Positions 53,384 through 64,000 of a stretch of 64,000 bases of DNA are shown here, one piece after another. Under the pieces are notes generated by a model. The model worked only from the letters and a program-made list of their open reading frames with translations. It was not told the origin of the DNA and made no database searches. The stretch's first letter is position 1. Every line of letters begins with the position of its first letter. The stretch comes from Euglena gracilis (Eukaryota; Euglenida; Euglenophyceae; Euglenales): the NCBI GenBank assembly GCA_039621445.1, contig CP154955.1, positions 34,445,236-34,509,235 of the forward strand, in the 5' to 3' direction. The translations under genes and the position numbers were made by a program.

Positions 53384-54448
53384 GTTGGAACCCTGTTAAA
53401 TGCACAATGTACATCGGCCGTGAAAACCGTGCTCAGTCTACATGTACAGCGGTGGTATACACGTGTTTGTAACACGTTTTCCAGTTATGTACACGTTTTC
53501 AAGATCAGGGTAAACACGTTTTCCATACAATGTACACGTGTTGCAAAAAGAGTAAACACGTTTTCCTGCAATGTGCAAATGTTCAAGGTCAGAGTAAACA
53601 CGTTTCCCGTACAATGTACACGTGTTACAAACACGGTACATTTGGATTGTGTCATAAATTAAAAATATTCTATAGAATAACAGCAAACCAGATAACGAAG
53701 TGGATGTATTTTGCACAGAGCGAAACAGAAGCCGAGGAGCCCGCAATTGGACGTCCGTCACGGTCTGACACTTTGTACAAAAAAAACAAGGGAATTGAGA
53801 TACGTACGGAAAGACAAAACAGGTGTGGAACAAACCCAAAAATCTGTTCCAGCTCTCTCTGTATGGGCAGCAACGCAGGCGAGTTGTTGCTCGGGTGTTG
53901 CGTACAACGCCCGAGCATCAATGCACCAGCAGGCCCACCCCCAAAAAACAGCCGTCCAACTTGGCGTGCTGTACCCCATGGGCTGCACAAACCCCCATGT
54001 ATTCCATAAAACAATTCAGGGCAGCCATGCGGTCGCCGGTAATCTTTTGTTGAGACCAGATCTGGGGGTGGGGAAGTTCACCAAGCAAAGCATCAACTTC
54101 CTCGGATGGAGATTGACAGTGGGAGGGGGAGGCATGCGAGTCTCGGCGAGGTTAGCCAGGCGCAACATGACTGTGAAGGGTGAATTACAGGCGTTTTGTA
54201 ACACGGTTTCCTGAAATGTACACGTGTTCAAGATCAGGGAAAACACCATTTCCATACAATGTACACGTGTTACAAACACGGTACATTTGGATTGTACCGT
54301 GTTACAAACACGGTACATTTGCAATGTACCAAGATCCCCCATTTTGTACACGTGTTTACCATAATCGCCATTTTTTGCGCGAATCACGTGGACTTGAACA
54401 CGGTTTTCACTACCAGTGTACATCGTGGACTCTTAACACGGTTTCAAC
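53384..54448. mobile_element. DNA element with about 65-bp inverted ends and subterminal arrays
   Basis: The left end gttggaaccctgttaa and the right end ttaacacggtttcaac are inverted and extend about 65 bp with mismatches. Subterminal units carry CACGTTTTCC and tgtacacgtgttacaaacac. CACGTTTTCC is the inverse of the GGAAAACGTG motif in the arrays at 25038 and 26746. The centre has coding-like DNA. Confidence 0.6.
53700..54180 (+). pseudogene. Coding-like centre of the inverted-end element
   Basis: Several open frames overlap. VVARVLRTTPEH at about 53882-53917 parallels VARAFLKTAPEG in the ORF at 25235-25490, and the DNA is also similar there (gttgctcggg, acaacgcccgag). No known transposase motif is recognised. 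Confidence 0.3.
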
Positions 54449-54987
54449 ATTGTTTCGTGTTCTTATCCCGATTTTTACCAGGAAAACTGGGGGCGCCGAA
54501 TTTGATGGATGGAGCTAGATCAAGGCTGGGGGGCTGTGATGGAGGAAGCTGTGATGAGGGGAAAAAATGCAGGGATAGGTGAGCTGGGCAGCCCAGTTGG
54601 CTGGCCAGCCTGCGGCCGGCTGGGACGGCCTCCGGCTGGGCTGGACCCAACATTATTTCACTCGATCCCCCCCCGGGGGGGGGCTCCCAGCCCGGCTTAA
54701 GAAAACCCCTGTCCCGGACCGGGAAAAACCGTTTTTGAGCCCAATTTGAGGGAGTTTTGCCCCCCCCCGAAACCCATATATTTGGGCCATTCCGGGTCAA
54801 AAAAAACTCGAAAAAACCCCGAAATTTTTTTGCCCAAAACCATGTTTTTTGGCCTCCTGGACACAGAAAAACCGTTTTGAGCCCAAAATGAGCACCCCCC
54901 CCCCAGCGCCCCGTTTTTGGGCCTGAAACTCATGCATTTCCGGGTCAAAAAAAATTGAAGAAAAGGGTAATGGGGGTATGGGGGGTC

Positions 54988-55750
54988 GCTGAGCTCTTAT
55001 CCCTTTAGGGTAAAAGCGAAGCTTACCCCTGGCGAACCCCCCCCTTGACCCCCCCTCGACCCCCCCTCTCCCCCCCCCTGGGTCGGGGCCACCAGGAGAA
55101 CCGACGGATTATCACCATGATCCCGGCCCGGTTCCCGGAATTTATTTTTCAGTCGCGAGCGACTGGATTTCTAGTTTCTGAATCACCTGGGTTTGCCCCC
55201 CAACTCCCCGCCGCCAGGCCCGAGTTATTCACGCGCGAAGGGGTCCAAACTGGGTAGGATCAGCCTGCCCCCCCCCTGGATAAGCCCCCCCCCCCTTTGG
55301 ACTCTGCCATTTCGGCCAAAAAAATGTCAATTTTCAAAATATCTCCAAAATGAAGCCAAATCAAAGGAAATGTCCGGAGACCTAATTTGAAGCCTTTAGA
55401 ACGCCCCATCTACTGGTATTTTGATTTCCCCGCAACTCCCCGCCTAGCCCGAGATACGGCCGTTTTCGGCGCAGATGGCCGTTTTGTACACTTTTCCCAC
55501 TATTCGACTTATCCGTTTTCGGCCAAAAAAGTCGAAAAAATCGAGAAAAAAAATTGCCTGAAACGATGTTTTTTTGGCCTCCCGGACCCGGAAAAACTGG
55601 TTTTGAGCCGAAAATTAGCGTTTTTCGACCCCTTGGCACCCCGTTTCGGGCACAAAACCCTTCCATTTCAGTCAAAAGAGCTCCATGGAGTGGGCCGGTT
55701 TATATGGGGGTGTCAATGAAGGGGTGGGTGCGCGCTTATTAAGAGCTCAC
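54988..55750. mobile_element. Short inverted copy of the GAGCTC element
   Basis: Starts gctgagctcttatcccttta and ends attaagagctca. The core matches 41000-41730 and one 163-bp unit, inverted. The minisatellite is absent. Confidence 0.65.
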
Positions 55751-55892
55751 CACTATTCAAAACCTGGTCACTGAACTCTTATCACTTCAAAAATTACTGT
55801 AAGTTACGGTAAATTGCAGATGTGTAATTTGTAAATCATAAATAATTCGAAATTTGCAATGATAGCCTTTTCGGCCGTCCATCACGTGAAAG

Positions 55893-57179
55893 CAGGGATC
55901 CTCACACGTCCGTGCTGGCCGAGGCCAAAATGTATCCGTGATTTTCCGTGATTTTCCGTGATTTTCCGTGATTTTCCGTGAATTTCCTGTTTCCGGAAAA
56001 GGTCAAAGGCCACATTCCATTCTGCACTGGAGCCATAATTGGGCGGTTGTGGCAGCAGATTGTTTCTCCATAGTGTAGCTCTGGAGATGCCCCAGTTCCT
56101 ATCATACATCTCTTTAAGGACCCGGGGGGGTTGCTGGGCTAGGGCTAGAAATTTGGGCTGGCCAGAAATTTGGGCTGGCTAGCCCGCCCCCCCCCCCCCC
56201 GGGGGGGGCTGGACCCCGGCTGGACCCGAACCGGGGCGAGCTGGACTGAAATCGGAAAAATGCCCAAAAATGACCTGCAAAACACAGTTTTGAAAAAATG
56301 ATGCATCTGAAACCCCCCCCCCAAAATGCCCCAAACGCCCCCCAAACCCCATTTTTGGCCACTTTTGATCACAGTTTTTCAAAAAATTTCGGCGCTTTGC
56401 GCCGAAAAATTTTGGGCTGGACCCCCAAAAAAGGGGCTGGCTAGCTGGGCTAGCAGCACCCCCCCCGGGGGGGGTGCTGCTGCGGCTGGGCTGGGCCCAA
56501 ATCGGGGCTGGCTGCAGCCCCCCCCCGGGGGGGGTTCGCAAAACCTTAGAGAGATGTATGGTTCCTATCCACACCTTTATTTGAAAATAAAAATAAATTT
56601 GACCAGGAGGGGAAAAAAACAACCTTTTGTCCTTGAATTTTTTTCTTGATTGCCCCTAAATGGGTTGCCTGTCAGCAGACCAATATAGCGATTGACCCTT
56701 CCGCATACAGCCTGGGCGGAAAGATGGAAGATCATAAAACCAACACGCCCCCAACTTGTGTGTACTTCTGGAGAGCACTTATGATGCTTTTGAGGTCCAA
56801 TTTTGTGACCGGGAGACCAGAATGGAGGAAAACGGCCACAAAATCATCTGTGATTGTCTGGGTGAGGTTTTGCTTCTTCACCGACTCCCGAAAATCCAAC
56901 TGCTTCAGTGGGGTGTCTTGGCTGGGAAGAAAAGTTTACAATGAATTGGACGACATTGTCTGTTTGGAAAGGCAGAGAATGTGCAAAACATCCATCAAAA
57001 TGTATCTGCACAAACAAAACACATTCAAAAAAAAGCCGAAATTTTTTTTCCGAACCCTCCTCCTCGTCCGTGAATTTCCGTGATTTTCCGTGATTTCCGT
57101 GAAAATGGCCTTCCGCCCATTTCCGTGATCCTCCGTGAATTTCCGCGAATTTCCTTTTCAGGACGTGTGAGGATCCCTG
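55893..57179 (-). mobile_element. hAT element remnant
   Basis: Termini CAGGGATCCTCACACGTCC and GGACGTGTGAGGATCCCTG are perfect 19-bp inverted repeats of hAT type. Subterminal gtgattttcc repeats lie at both ends. On the minus strand (about 56930-56740) a frame reads ITDDFVAVFLHSGLPVTKLD, similar to the hAT-derived CGG-binding protein family. Flanks share GTGAAA, an imperfect 8-bp duplication. Confidence 0.7.
55926..55986 (+). repeat. 11-bp tandem repeat, hAT subterminal
   Basis: ccgtgattttc repeated five times. Related units lie at 57067-57150. Confidence 0.9.
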
Positions 57180-57619
57180 GTGAAAATCCCATTAAGAGCT
57201 CAACACTATTCAAAACCTGGTTGCGATGACTCCCGCCCCGAAACTTGTCTCATAAAGGAATATCTGGCATGGCCTCAGGAGCCCTATTTTAATCCTAACT
57301 TTGCGTCAAGCACGTGCTACACCGGTTTTAGGTCCAAAAAAAAGGTTCGCAAAACAGGGATGAGGGAGACAGAAGAGGTGAAATAACTCCGGAGGGCTGC
57401 CGACTGGCTCAACAGGCCCAACAGGAGAACTCAAACCCTGAGCCATTGTCTGAATTGGAACTCATTGAAATCTTCCAAACATTTTGGGCCCCCGGGCCGG
57501 GCTTGCATATTGCTTTTTTAAATAAATAAATAAAAACAGATGCGGAAAGGTTCTTTTGTCACGCACGTATCTCAAAGGGTGAACATCCGAAGCATTCAAT
57601 ACTGTGCAGCAGGGGGCAC

Positions 57620-57700
57620 CTGGGAATCGGCCGCTGGTTGGGGAAACCGCATCTGTCTCTGGCCTGCCTCGCCTGTGGGCAAGTTGGCAGCATCCCCGTT
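57620..57700 (-). CDS. Host gene exon (27 codons)
   Basis: Acceptor cttcaatgtcag and donor CAG/GTGCCC bound 81 nt in phase 0 at both ends. It reads NGDAANLPTGEAGQRQMRFP. It follows the exon at 59373-59444 in phase. Confidence 0.5.
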
Positions 57701-59372
57701 CTGACATTGAAGCCCGGAAAAAAACTGTGCTAGGTGAAATGCCGAAAGCAAATTTGTCATATTTTCAAAAAAAATGATTATTCTTGGGCCTCAATAGGTA
57801 AAAAAAAATACCAAAAATAAGACCCCCCAAAAATGAGATGCCCCTGAAAATTTCCAGCAACGGACCAAAAAATAAGGCTTATTTGAGGGTTAACGTGGGA
57901 AAACAGCAAAACAACGGCGTTTTTGAATGCGTCAAACAGATGGAAGTTTGATACCATAAGCGCACAGACGTCCGGAAATGCACCTTTGAGGCAGAGACGG
58001 GCCCGACTTTCCCAATTCTGGGTGTGTGTTCGACCAGGGAAGAGCACCAAGAAGGTAATCTAAATCCCCTCCAGCAGAAATGTGTGTGAACTCCCAATAA
58101 CAAATTTATTTGCTTTTTTGCAATTTTCCCGGACACCTGGAAATCATCCCACCTTGTTGTTCCCAAAACGGACAACCGGGGAAAGTATCAAGTTCCATCC
58201 ACTTGTCCCAACTTCAAATGGGGGGACCCATCCATTGGTTGGGACCGAACTTGCTTTGGCCAAACCCCACCCTTGCCCCGATCCCTGCCCCACACCCCGC
58301 CTCCCGGGAAACGCCAGACCACCCCGCGGGCGGTGGGCCTCAGCCGGGGGATAGCCCCAGGCCGGCGCTGGGGCGGACGCGGCGGAGGCTGCGGGGGAAC
58401 GGCCGGGGGCGGCGGCGGGCGGGGCCGGGGCGTCCTCCCACCCCGGCGGGGCGTGCCCCCTCGAGGGCGAGGCCGTCGCGCTCGAGCCGAGGCCTGGCGG
58501 GCCCGGGCCATTGAGGCGCGGGCTATGGCGGGGGAAGGCCGAGAGCCCCCCCCCCAAACATAAACCCCCCCAAATGAAAAGCCCCCCCAAGGGTTTGGTT
58601 TTGCCGCCCAAATAAAGCCCCCCCCCCCCCCCGGCGTGTAGCCAGACGCTGGTGCCATTCAGGAAAAGTCAAAAAAATTGGGTGGGGACAAACATTTTTT
58701 TTTCACCAGAAATGCTCCAATTTGGATAAAAATTGCACATTTCTGTGAAAAATAGGAGGTACACAGTGAAAAATTGGCATGAAATTGGTATTTAGCCACA
58801 GTTGAAGGCCACCGAAGGTCATAGATGCCACCCGAATAAGTTTGATCCCCCCCCAAGTATAAGCCCCCCCCTGAGGGCCTTGAAAATACTGTCCAAAGAT
58901 AAAGCCGGGGGCTTATATTTGGGGAGGGTTATGCTTGTTCCATCCGACATAACCAATTGAGCCGAAATTTTGTGCCTTCATTTTCAGCTCAAATTTCGAA
59001 AGTTTTCCGAAACTGATAATTTAAAGTTTTAAGGTTTCTTTCTTTTAAGGTTCTTTTTAAGATGCCGTAAAAACATACGCCCTGCCTGCGCTTGCGTTCG
59101 TGATCAGAAGCTGCCAGCGCCGAATGACACTCCCCATGGGCCACCAAGCCAACTCCGAGAAAAAAATGATTTCTCGCATCGCTGGAACATTGTCAGTCGA
59201 AAAAATGGGTTTTTGGACTTTTAAAATCTGGACCCTGTTCGATGCTGGGATGGCCCTTGGACTTCCCTTAACAAATAGATACCTTAAAATTACAATTTCC
59301 ATAAATAACCTTAAAACCCCATTAAAAACGCCTTAAAAACCGTAATTTTTTTTACAAATTTAAAAAAAATAC
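57701..59372 (-). other. Intron with a CpG-rich block
   Basis: 58270-58520 is CpG-rich with simple GC repeats. 58550-58930 has C-run and tataagcccccc motifs. No exon is clear. Confidence 0.4.
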
Positions 59373-59444
59373 CTCGTGATCGCGGGGCTGTCGGAGTGCA
59401 GAGTCCATATGAAGGCGCAATTCCATGGCCGCAGGTCCACTGCT
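59373..59444 (-). CDS. Host gene exon (24 codons)
   Basis: Acceptor gtgtgtttag and donor GAG/GTATTT bound 72 nt in phase 0. It reads SSGPAAMELRLHMDSALRQP. One more exon is needed upstream, because the previous known exon ends in phase 2. Confidence 0.42.
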
Positions 59445-60531
59445 CTAAACACACCCGGGCTGGAGCTTATTTCACAGCCAGCCGGCACGCAAACCTCCTG
59501 GGGGATTCACACTGCCCGGCTCCAATCCTCTTCGAGGGACAGGGTCCCGTGGACTCCCTGACCCTCTCCGAGAGTCTAACCTTTCAAGAAAAAAACCTGG
59601 CTGGGGTTCGCCCCCAAAACCAACAGAGGCAGCTGTTAACGATGCCCGCCCACCATTGCACCGGTTCACCAACAAAGACTTAGTGTCATTCACCCCCTGA
59701 TACACCCTGCTAGAAGCGCAGGGCCGCATGCGCACGGTCCAAATATGAAAATGAAAGCACCCCACCGCCGAAGTTGGTGGCCCACTACAAGCACCTCCCT
59801 TTTGCTGGGATTGCTGAAATAGATCAACAAAAATCACACAATAGGGTCCAAATAGAGGCACATTCCCCCCTGCCACCAGAGGCGGCGGTCCGCCGTAAGA
59901 GCACCTGTGCTTCAATTTGGGGTTTAAAGCTCAATGAACTTCCAAACGGGAACCTTTGGATCCACCCTCATTCCTTCCGAAATGCCATATTGTTCACTGT
60001 GGAAATGCTTTCTCAATTTATAAAATTACTTCAGACTGGAGTGGTTCGCTCGCCTGTTCTCGCCCTCACCGAAGAGAAAAGGCCTTGGCTCAGCCGCCAA
60101 AGCATCAGCCGAAAGCCCCAGGCTGCTGCATTGAGCACATACAGTTGCCCATCGCAATGGACAGCACGCGTGCACTTTCTGCTTAGCTCTGTTAACCAAT
60201 CAGTCGTTCATCAACTCGGGAGGGGCCACATATCAATCATGACTGGGAAGGGAGCAAACAACCACTTCAGGCACTTTGTTTAAAAACCCACCCACCCACC
60301 CACAACGACACCCCCCAACCCCCCAACCCCCCGAAGTGAATGAAAATTCCCATCAAAAGATTTCCATTCCAGCATTTGGCTGAGCCTGTACCAAAATGCA
60401 CCCCATCCCTGTAGTGAGGGGGGGGCTTCACACATCACATCCACCCTCGAAAATCCTTCCATAAAGGTCTGGGTCACAGACAGTGGGGTTAAACGAGTCT
60501 GAGGGAGCCAACACTCTCAAAGAAATGCATC

Positions 60532-60596
60532 TATAATATATATGTATATATACACACACATATATACACACACACATATGCATAGATACATATTTT
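60532..60596 (+). repeat. TA/CA microsatellite
   Basis: Alternating tatata and cacaca blocks. Confidence 0.9.
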
Positions 60597-60602
60597 ATAA
60601 AC

Positions 60603-60735
60603 CTGTCCAATCGCCCTCCTTCCTCTCTCGGTTCACTGAAAAGGCGTTGGCGGTTGTATGGCCGGGAGCCAGTGACGGGGGATGCGGGTGCCAGGGGCAA
60701 GTTGAAGGGGTGTCCCAACAACGCTGACGGCAGCC
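60603..60735 (-). CDS. Host gene exon
   Basis: Acceptor gctggtgctgcag and donor CAG/GTTTAT bound 133 nt. It reads LPSALLGHPFNLPLAPASPV then YNRQRLFSEPREEGGRLD. It joins the exon at 61588-61703 in phase. Confidence 0.5.
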
Positions 60736-61587
60736 CTGCAGCACCAGCAGGTTGCAGTCTGCATGTGGATGCACGACTTTCTTACTTGGGGAATTTGAGA
60801 TTTTGCCAGGTTCTTTTCCATGGGACTTTCCTGTCAAAACAATTTTCAAGGCTTTCCACGATTTTGGCAAGAAGTAGGGCTTTCCACAAAAATGTGTCAG
60901 GAGCGCAATATTCAACACATAACGTCATGCGGTTTTACATGTGTTTTTTTTCGGGGGCAGAAATTTATGGTAACACAGAAAAGCAAAGCAGGCGGTACCA
61001 TTTGGTGCAATTATATCATTTGCAGAACATTTGGGATGGTCTATGACGAATGAGAAAAAAGCTCACATGCAGGATCAAAGGTGGGCCTTCAAGTAAACAA
61101 AAGAAAGTGAAGATCAGTCAGCGCAACTTGCACGACGTGTGGAAATGTGAAACCACACGTGGGTGGAAACGTCGCTCAATGTCTCCATTGGAAAACAACA
61201 CGCAGTTCCATAAACAAGAAAAATTGAGCAGCTCGGCTGTGAACGTCATCTTTGATGGAGATTCCATCGAGCCTCAGCGGTTTAAAAATCAAACATTTGA
61301 CCTCGAAAAGAAAACAAATTCATTCCTTGAGGAGAGGGAATGGAGGAAATTGATGAAATATTTTCGAAAAATGGGGTTAAGAAAAACCGATGGTGGACTC
61401 AAGCATGTCGTCCTTCACGGTTAAAAACATAATATAGGTGGAAGATAGATGCTCATTTTGTGTGACTTTAGCTGCCATGTTTGTGAAAAACCCTGCGAAG
61501 TCAGCAAGAGGTTCTGTGCCCTTCTTGGACTGAAGCGAGCCTTTCTGGGCTATTGGACGCAGTGCAGAAAGCCAAAGAGGAGCACAC

Positions 61588-61703
61588 CGCTGTCACTGCC
61601 GGAGGCGGTGGGTGGGGTCGGCACCAACCACGCCATGCGCCGCAGGAGGTGCTCCGGGTCAAAGATGTCCGACGTCTTCCGAGCCAGGGATTTTTTTCTA
61701 ACA
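61588..61703 (-). CDS. Host gene exon
   Basis: Acceptor ctcctcccgcccag and donor GCG/GTGTGC bound 116 nt. It reads SLARKTSDIFDPEHLLRRMA then WLVPTPPTASGSDS. It ends in phase 1, as the next exon needs. Confidence 0.52.
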
Positions 61704-62914
61704 CTGGGCGGGAGGAGGGGGTCTCCACCACCCAGGGGGGGCGCGGGGGGGGGGGGGGTTCTGGGGACCCACTTTTTTGGGGTCAGTCATGTGCCAAAAA
61801 AAATTCGGCGCTTCGTGGAGGGAAAAAAAGGCCAAAATGGCCAAACTGCCGTCTCCGGCAGGGGACCCACAAAGCGGTATCCTTCCAGAGGAAGGGAACC
61901 TACACACCGTACCCCCCTTCCTCACCCCCAAGGGGGTCCAGGTTTAATGATAAAAAAAAGGATCCCTGCTCCCGGCCTCTTGGACCACCGCCATTCCTGA
62001 TGCCTTTGATGGGTCATCAGTTACCACCAGACCCCTTCCTGGACAAAGCTCTTTAACAATTGCACAGATGCACTGGCCGGTTCAACTCACTTTGTGGATT
62101 TGCATTCTCGGCAGCCACCTCACAAATAACGCAACACACAAACGACTTTTTCTTCCAGCATTCTGCCATTCTTCCAATGGCAAACAACAGGCAACGAAAT
62201 GAGGTCACGAGGGTTCCGTCCTATCAAGGATTGGGCCTTTCTTTCGTCCAGGTGACGACATCAGTGGTGCCTGGATTTTCAAACAACCTTTTGAAAATTG
62301 TGTGCTTTGATCGTCGAAGGCCTGGCAATGCCATAACTTACCCTGGGGCTCACTTTCCGCTTTCAAAAAATCAGTCAGCCACTATTCAAAAACCATTCGC
62401 CTTCTGTACCCCCCCCCCGGGTCAGTCACTCCAGCCAAAATGGCTCAAATGAAAGGGTTTTGGCCCAAAAAATCCAGAGCCTTCGGCGCCAGGTGGCCAC
62501 TTTCGGCCAGTTCTGGCCGACCCCCCCCCCCACCAGGGAGGGTCTGGCGCCAAAAACCAGTCAGTCACCCCCCCCATGGGGTGAGGTCGAACACCTTAAG
62601 CATGGGTGTGCATTGGAGGGCTCAACCAACCTTGGGGGGAGGAGGGGTCCCCCCCGGGGAGAGGATGGGGGGACCTTCCAAAACACCTGGCCATTTGTAG
62701 GAATTTCCCATAAAAACTCCGTGGCTTTGCGCCCATTACCCCGTGACATAAACCCATACCGGGCTCTGTCACGGGACCCCCTGGAGCCCCCCGGGTCCAG
62801 CAGAGGACCCCCCCCTGGGGGTTTTCCAAGTTAAAAAAAAAGCCTGAGACCAATCCACCAAAATAATCACTTGAAATATCTCAAAGGACCTTCCTTTATA
62901 CTTTTACTTTGTAC
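61704..62914 (-). other. Intron, no gene seen
   Basis: G-run-rich at 61730-61760 and C-run-rich at 62400-62660. No supported exon on the minus strand. Confidence 0.4.
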
Positions 62915-63057
62915 CTTTTCACTTGCAAACACTTCGCGTGGGCAAGGAGAAGGCTTGGGCGAGGGTGCAGACGAGGAATTGTCTTTCGGTGTGGGTTGTG
63001 GTGACGGTTTCGCTCTGGACTGTTGAAGTTGCTGCAGTTGATGCTGCCGACAGGCGG
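62915..63057 (-). CDS. Possible host gene exon, Gln/Pro-rich
   Basis: A strong donor (GAAAAG/GTACAAAG) ends a frame reading QLQQLQQSRAKPSPQPTPKD and SPCPREVFASEK. The acceptor (gagcag) is weak, and the phase does not match the next known exon directly, so an exon may be missing. Confidence 0.35.
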
Positions 63058-63589
63058 CTGCTCATAAGATACCTTCCCTCATCAATGGTTTCTTTGTTGG
63101 AAGGCGAACCAAATAAAATGTAGTCGTTGTTATTGGGTGTGGGGGTTGAGGTGGTTTCTCTGAATATTATCCCTTTTCAAAAACATAAAGCGGACTTTTT
63201 CATCATTTAAATTAAGTTTGATGAGAAACTGGTATAAAAAAAATTGTTTCGAGTTGTAATGCTTCTGCGAAGTCTTAACATGTGAAGCGAAACTCACCAT
63301 TCAACCACCTTAGTTTTCTGGAACGCTCTTACAATGAATAGGGTTCTTGCTACTATGCGCAGGTCGATTTCTGTAGATTTTTTGTTCTTACAAAGAAGAA
63401 AGTTACAGGTTCCCTTCAAACAAAACTCTTTCTGCGCGTTTCAGCAACCGGGGTAAAAACTGTTCCCATATGGAAGCGATGATCTTGAGAATCAATCAGT
63501 ACCATCGGTTGAGTTTCCTGAACGCCAACCACAATGAATTCCAACCACCACTCTTGATTCGTTGCGCCACCCCTGTCCCGGAAATGCAT

Positions 63590-63774
63590 GTTTTCCCTCG
63601 GCCGGCGCCTGGGGGCTGCTGCAGCAACAGCAGTTGCAGCTGTTTCTGCAGCGCCGCCAGCGGGGCCGGCGGCGGCGGCGGCGGCGGCGGCGGGGTTTGG
63701 CCCCCCAACAGGGCGGCGCCCGGCCCGGGCTGCTGCAGGGCCGGCCCCAGCACCGCGGAGAGCGCCCCCGCCAC
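63590..63774 (-). CDS. Possible first exon of the host gene
   Basis: From ATG at 63774 the frame reads MAGALSAVLGPALQQPGPGA, then poly-Pro from a GGC/CCG repeat, then LAALQKQLQLLLLQQPPG. The region is CpG-rich. The donor is not clear. It would encode a Pro/Gln-rich N terminus. Confidence 0.35.
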
Positions 63775-64000
63775 ACACCTCTGTAAAGACCCCGGGGGTG
63801 GCTGGGCTGCTAGAGAGTTGGGTGGCTTGGCAAGCCAGAGGCCCAGAGGGGGGGGGGGCGTGCCTGAGCTGGGTTACTGGAGCCAAAGCTAAACAAATGA
63901 CAAAACAAACACTGTTATAAAAAATGCATCAATGTCTGCGACCATAGATTCAAGACTTGTGTGATTCCTCCCCCCTCCAGAGGAGGGGTGGGTTTTCGAG

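Larger units (their letters stand above)
51550..57619 (-). other. Large intron filled with transposable elements
   Basis: About 6 kb between exons. It holds two inverted copies of the GAGCTC satellite element, an inverted-end element and a hAT remnant. The intervening sequence at 51550-52309 has no gene. Confidence 0.55.

Noticed and set aside
60334-60415. Possible host exon after a good acceptor (cactacag)
   Set aside because: No donor gives the phase needed between the exons at 60603-60735 and 59373-59444.
61050-61424. Plus-strand ORF of 124 codons
   Set aside because: It has plausible composition but no motif, no splice support, and lies in an intron of the minus-strand gene.
62150-62253. 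Plus-strand exon between tttttcttccag and CAG/GTGACG
   Set aside because: Splice sites look good, but it is isolated on the strand opposite the host gene and has no recognisable product.

Overview
The window is eukaryotic nuclear DNA made mostly of transposable elements, with one host gene on the minus strand in the right-hand third. It has GT-AG introns, long-terminal-repeat (LTR) retrotransposons, LINE and hAT remnants, satellite and minisatellite arrays, degenerate TTAGGG-like repeats and very long G runs. The tRNA primer site of the main retrotransposon (TGGTAGCAGA) fits an initiator-Met tRNA of animal or fungal type rather than the seed-plant form. An animal or animal-like genome is the best guess; the species cannot be read from the sequence. 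A run of 13 N at 24394-24406 marks an assembly gap.

Layout, left to right. (1) 1-2587: the 5' part of a LINE-like element on the minus strand. It has two kinds of tandem repeat, then a 2A-like ribosome-skipping peptide, then an ORF that runs off the left edge. (2) 2588-19121: element A, a giant Ty3/gypsy chromovirus on the minus strand of about 16.5 kb. Its order is 5' LTR remnant, initiator-Met primer site, long gag, one UAG stop with a stem-loop just after it, PR-(methylase-like)-RT-RH, integrase-chromodomain, then a very large extra gene (aORF) downstream of pol, polypurine tract and 3' LTR. (3) 19122-24393: the 3' part of a related element B, with its own aORF, inserted in A's 5' LTR. (4) 24407-28080: a lone kinesin-like exon at the gap, then terminal-inverted-repeat and foldback DNA elements. 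(5) 28265-38400: a LINE C-terminal fragment, a gag fragment of an A-like element on the plus strand, and element C, a complete but decayed 6.8-kb Ty3/gypsy chromodomain element with 206-bp LTRs and a GTTAG target duplication. Rearranged A-derived pieces and a hAT fragment follow. (6) 38400-44000: G-rich DNA, a satellite-bearing element with GAGCTC termini, and a CpG-rich block. (7) 45101 to about 63.8 kb: a multi-exon host gene on the minus strand. Its last four exons join in phase. One intron holds several DNA transposons and two inverted copies of the satellite-bearing element.

The most notable system is the A/B retrotransposon family. Two diverged copies share a large intracellular-looking protein with several CxxC pairs, encoded in sense after integrase, with no signal peptide or membrane segment. 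Element A also joins gag to pol by an in-frame UAG followed by a 13-bp stem-loop, and carries an adenine-methylase-like domain between protease and reverse transcriptase that element C shares. Frames, motifs, LTR ends and splice phases were read directly. Family names rest on remembered motifs. Functions of the aORF and of the host gene are not known.
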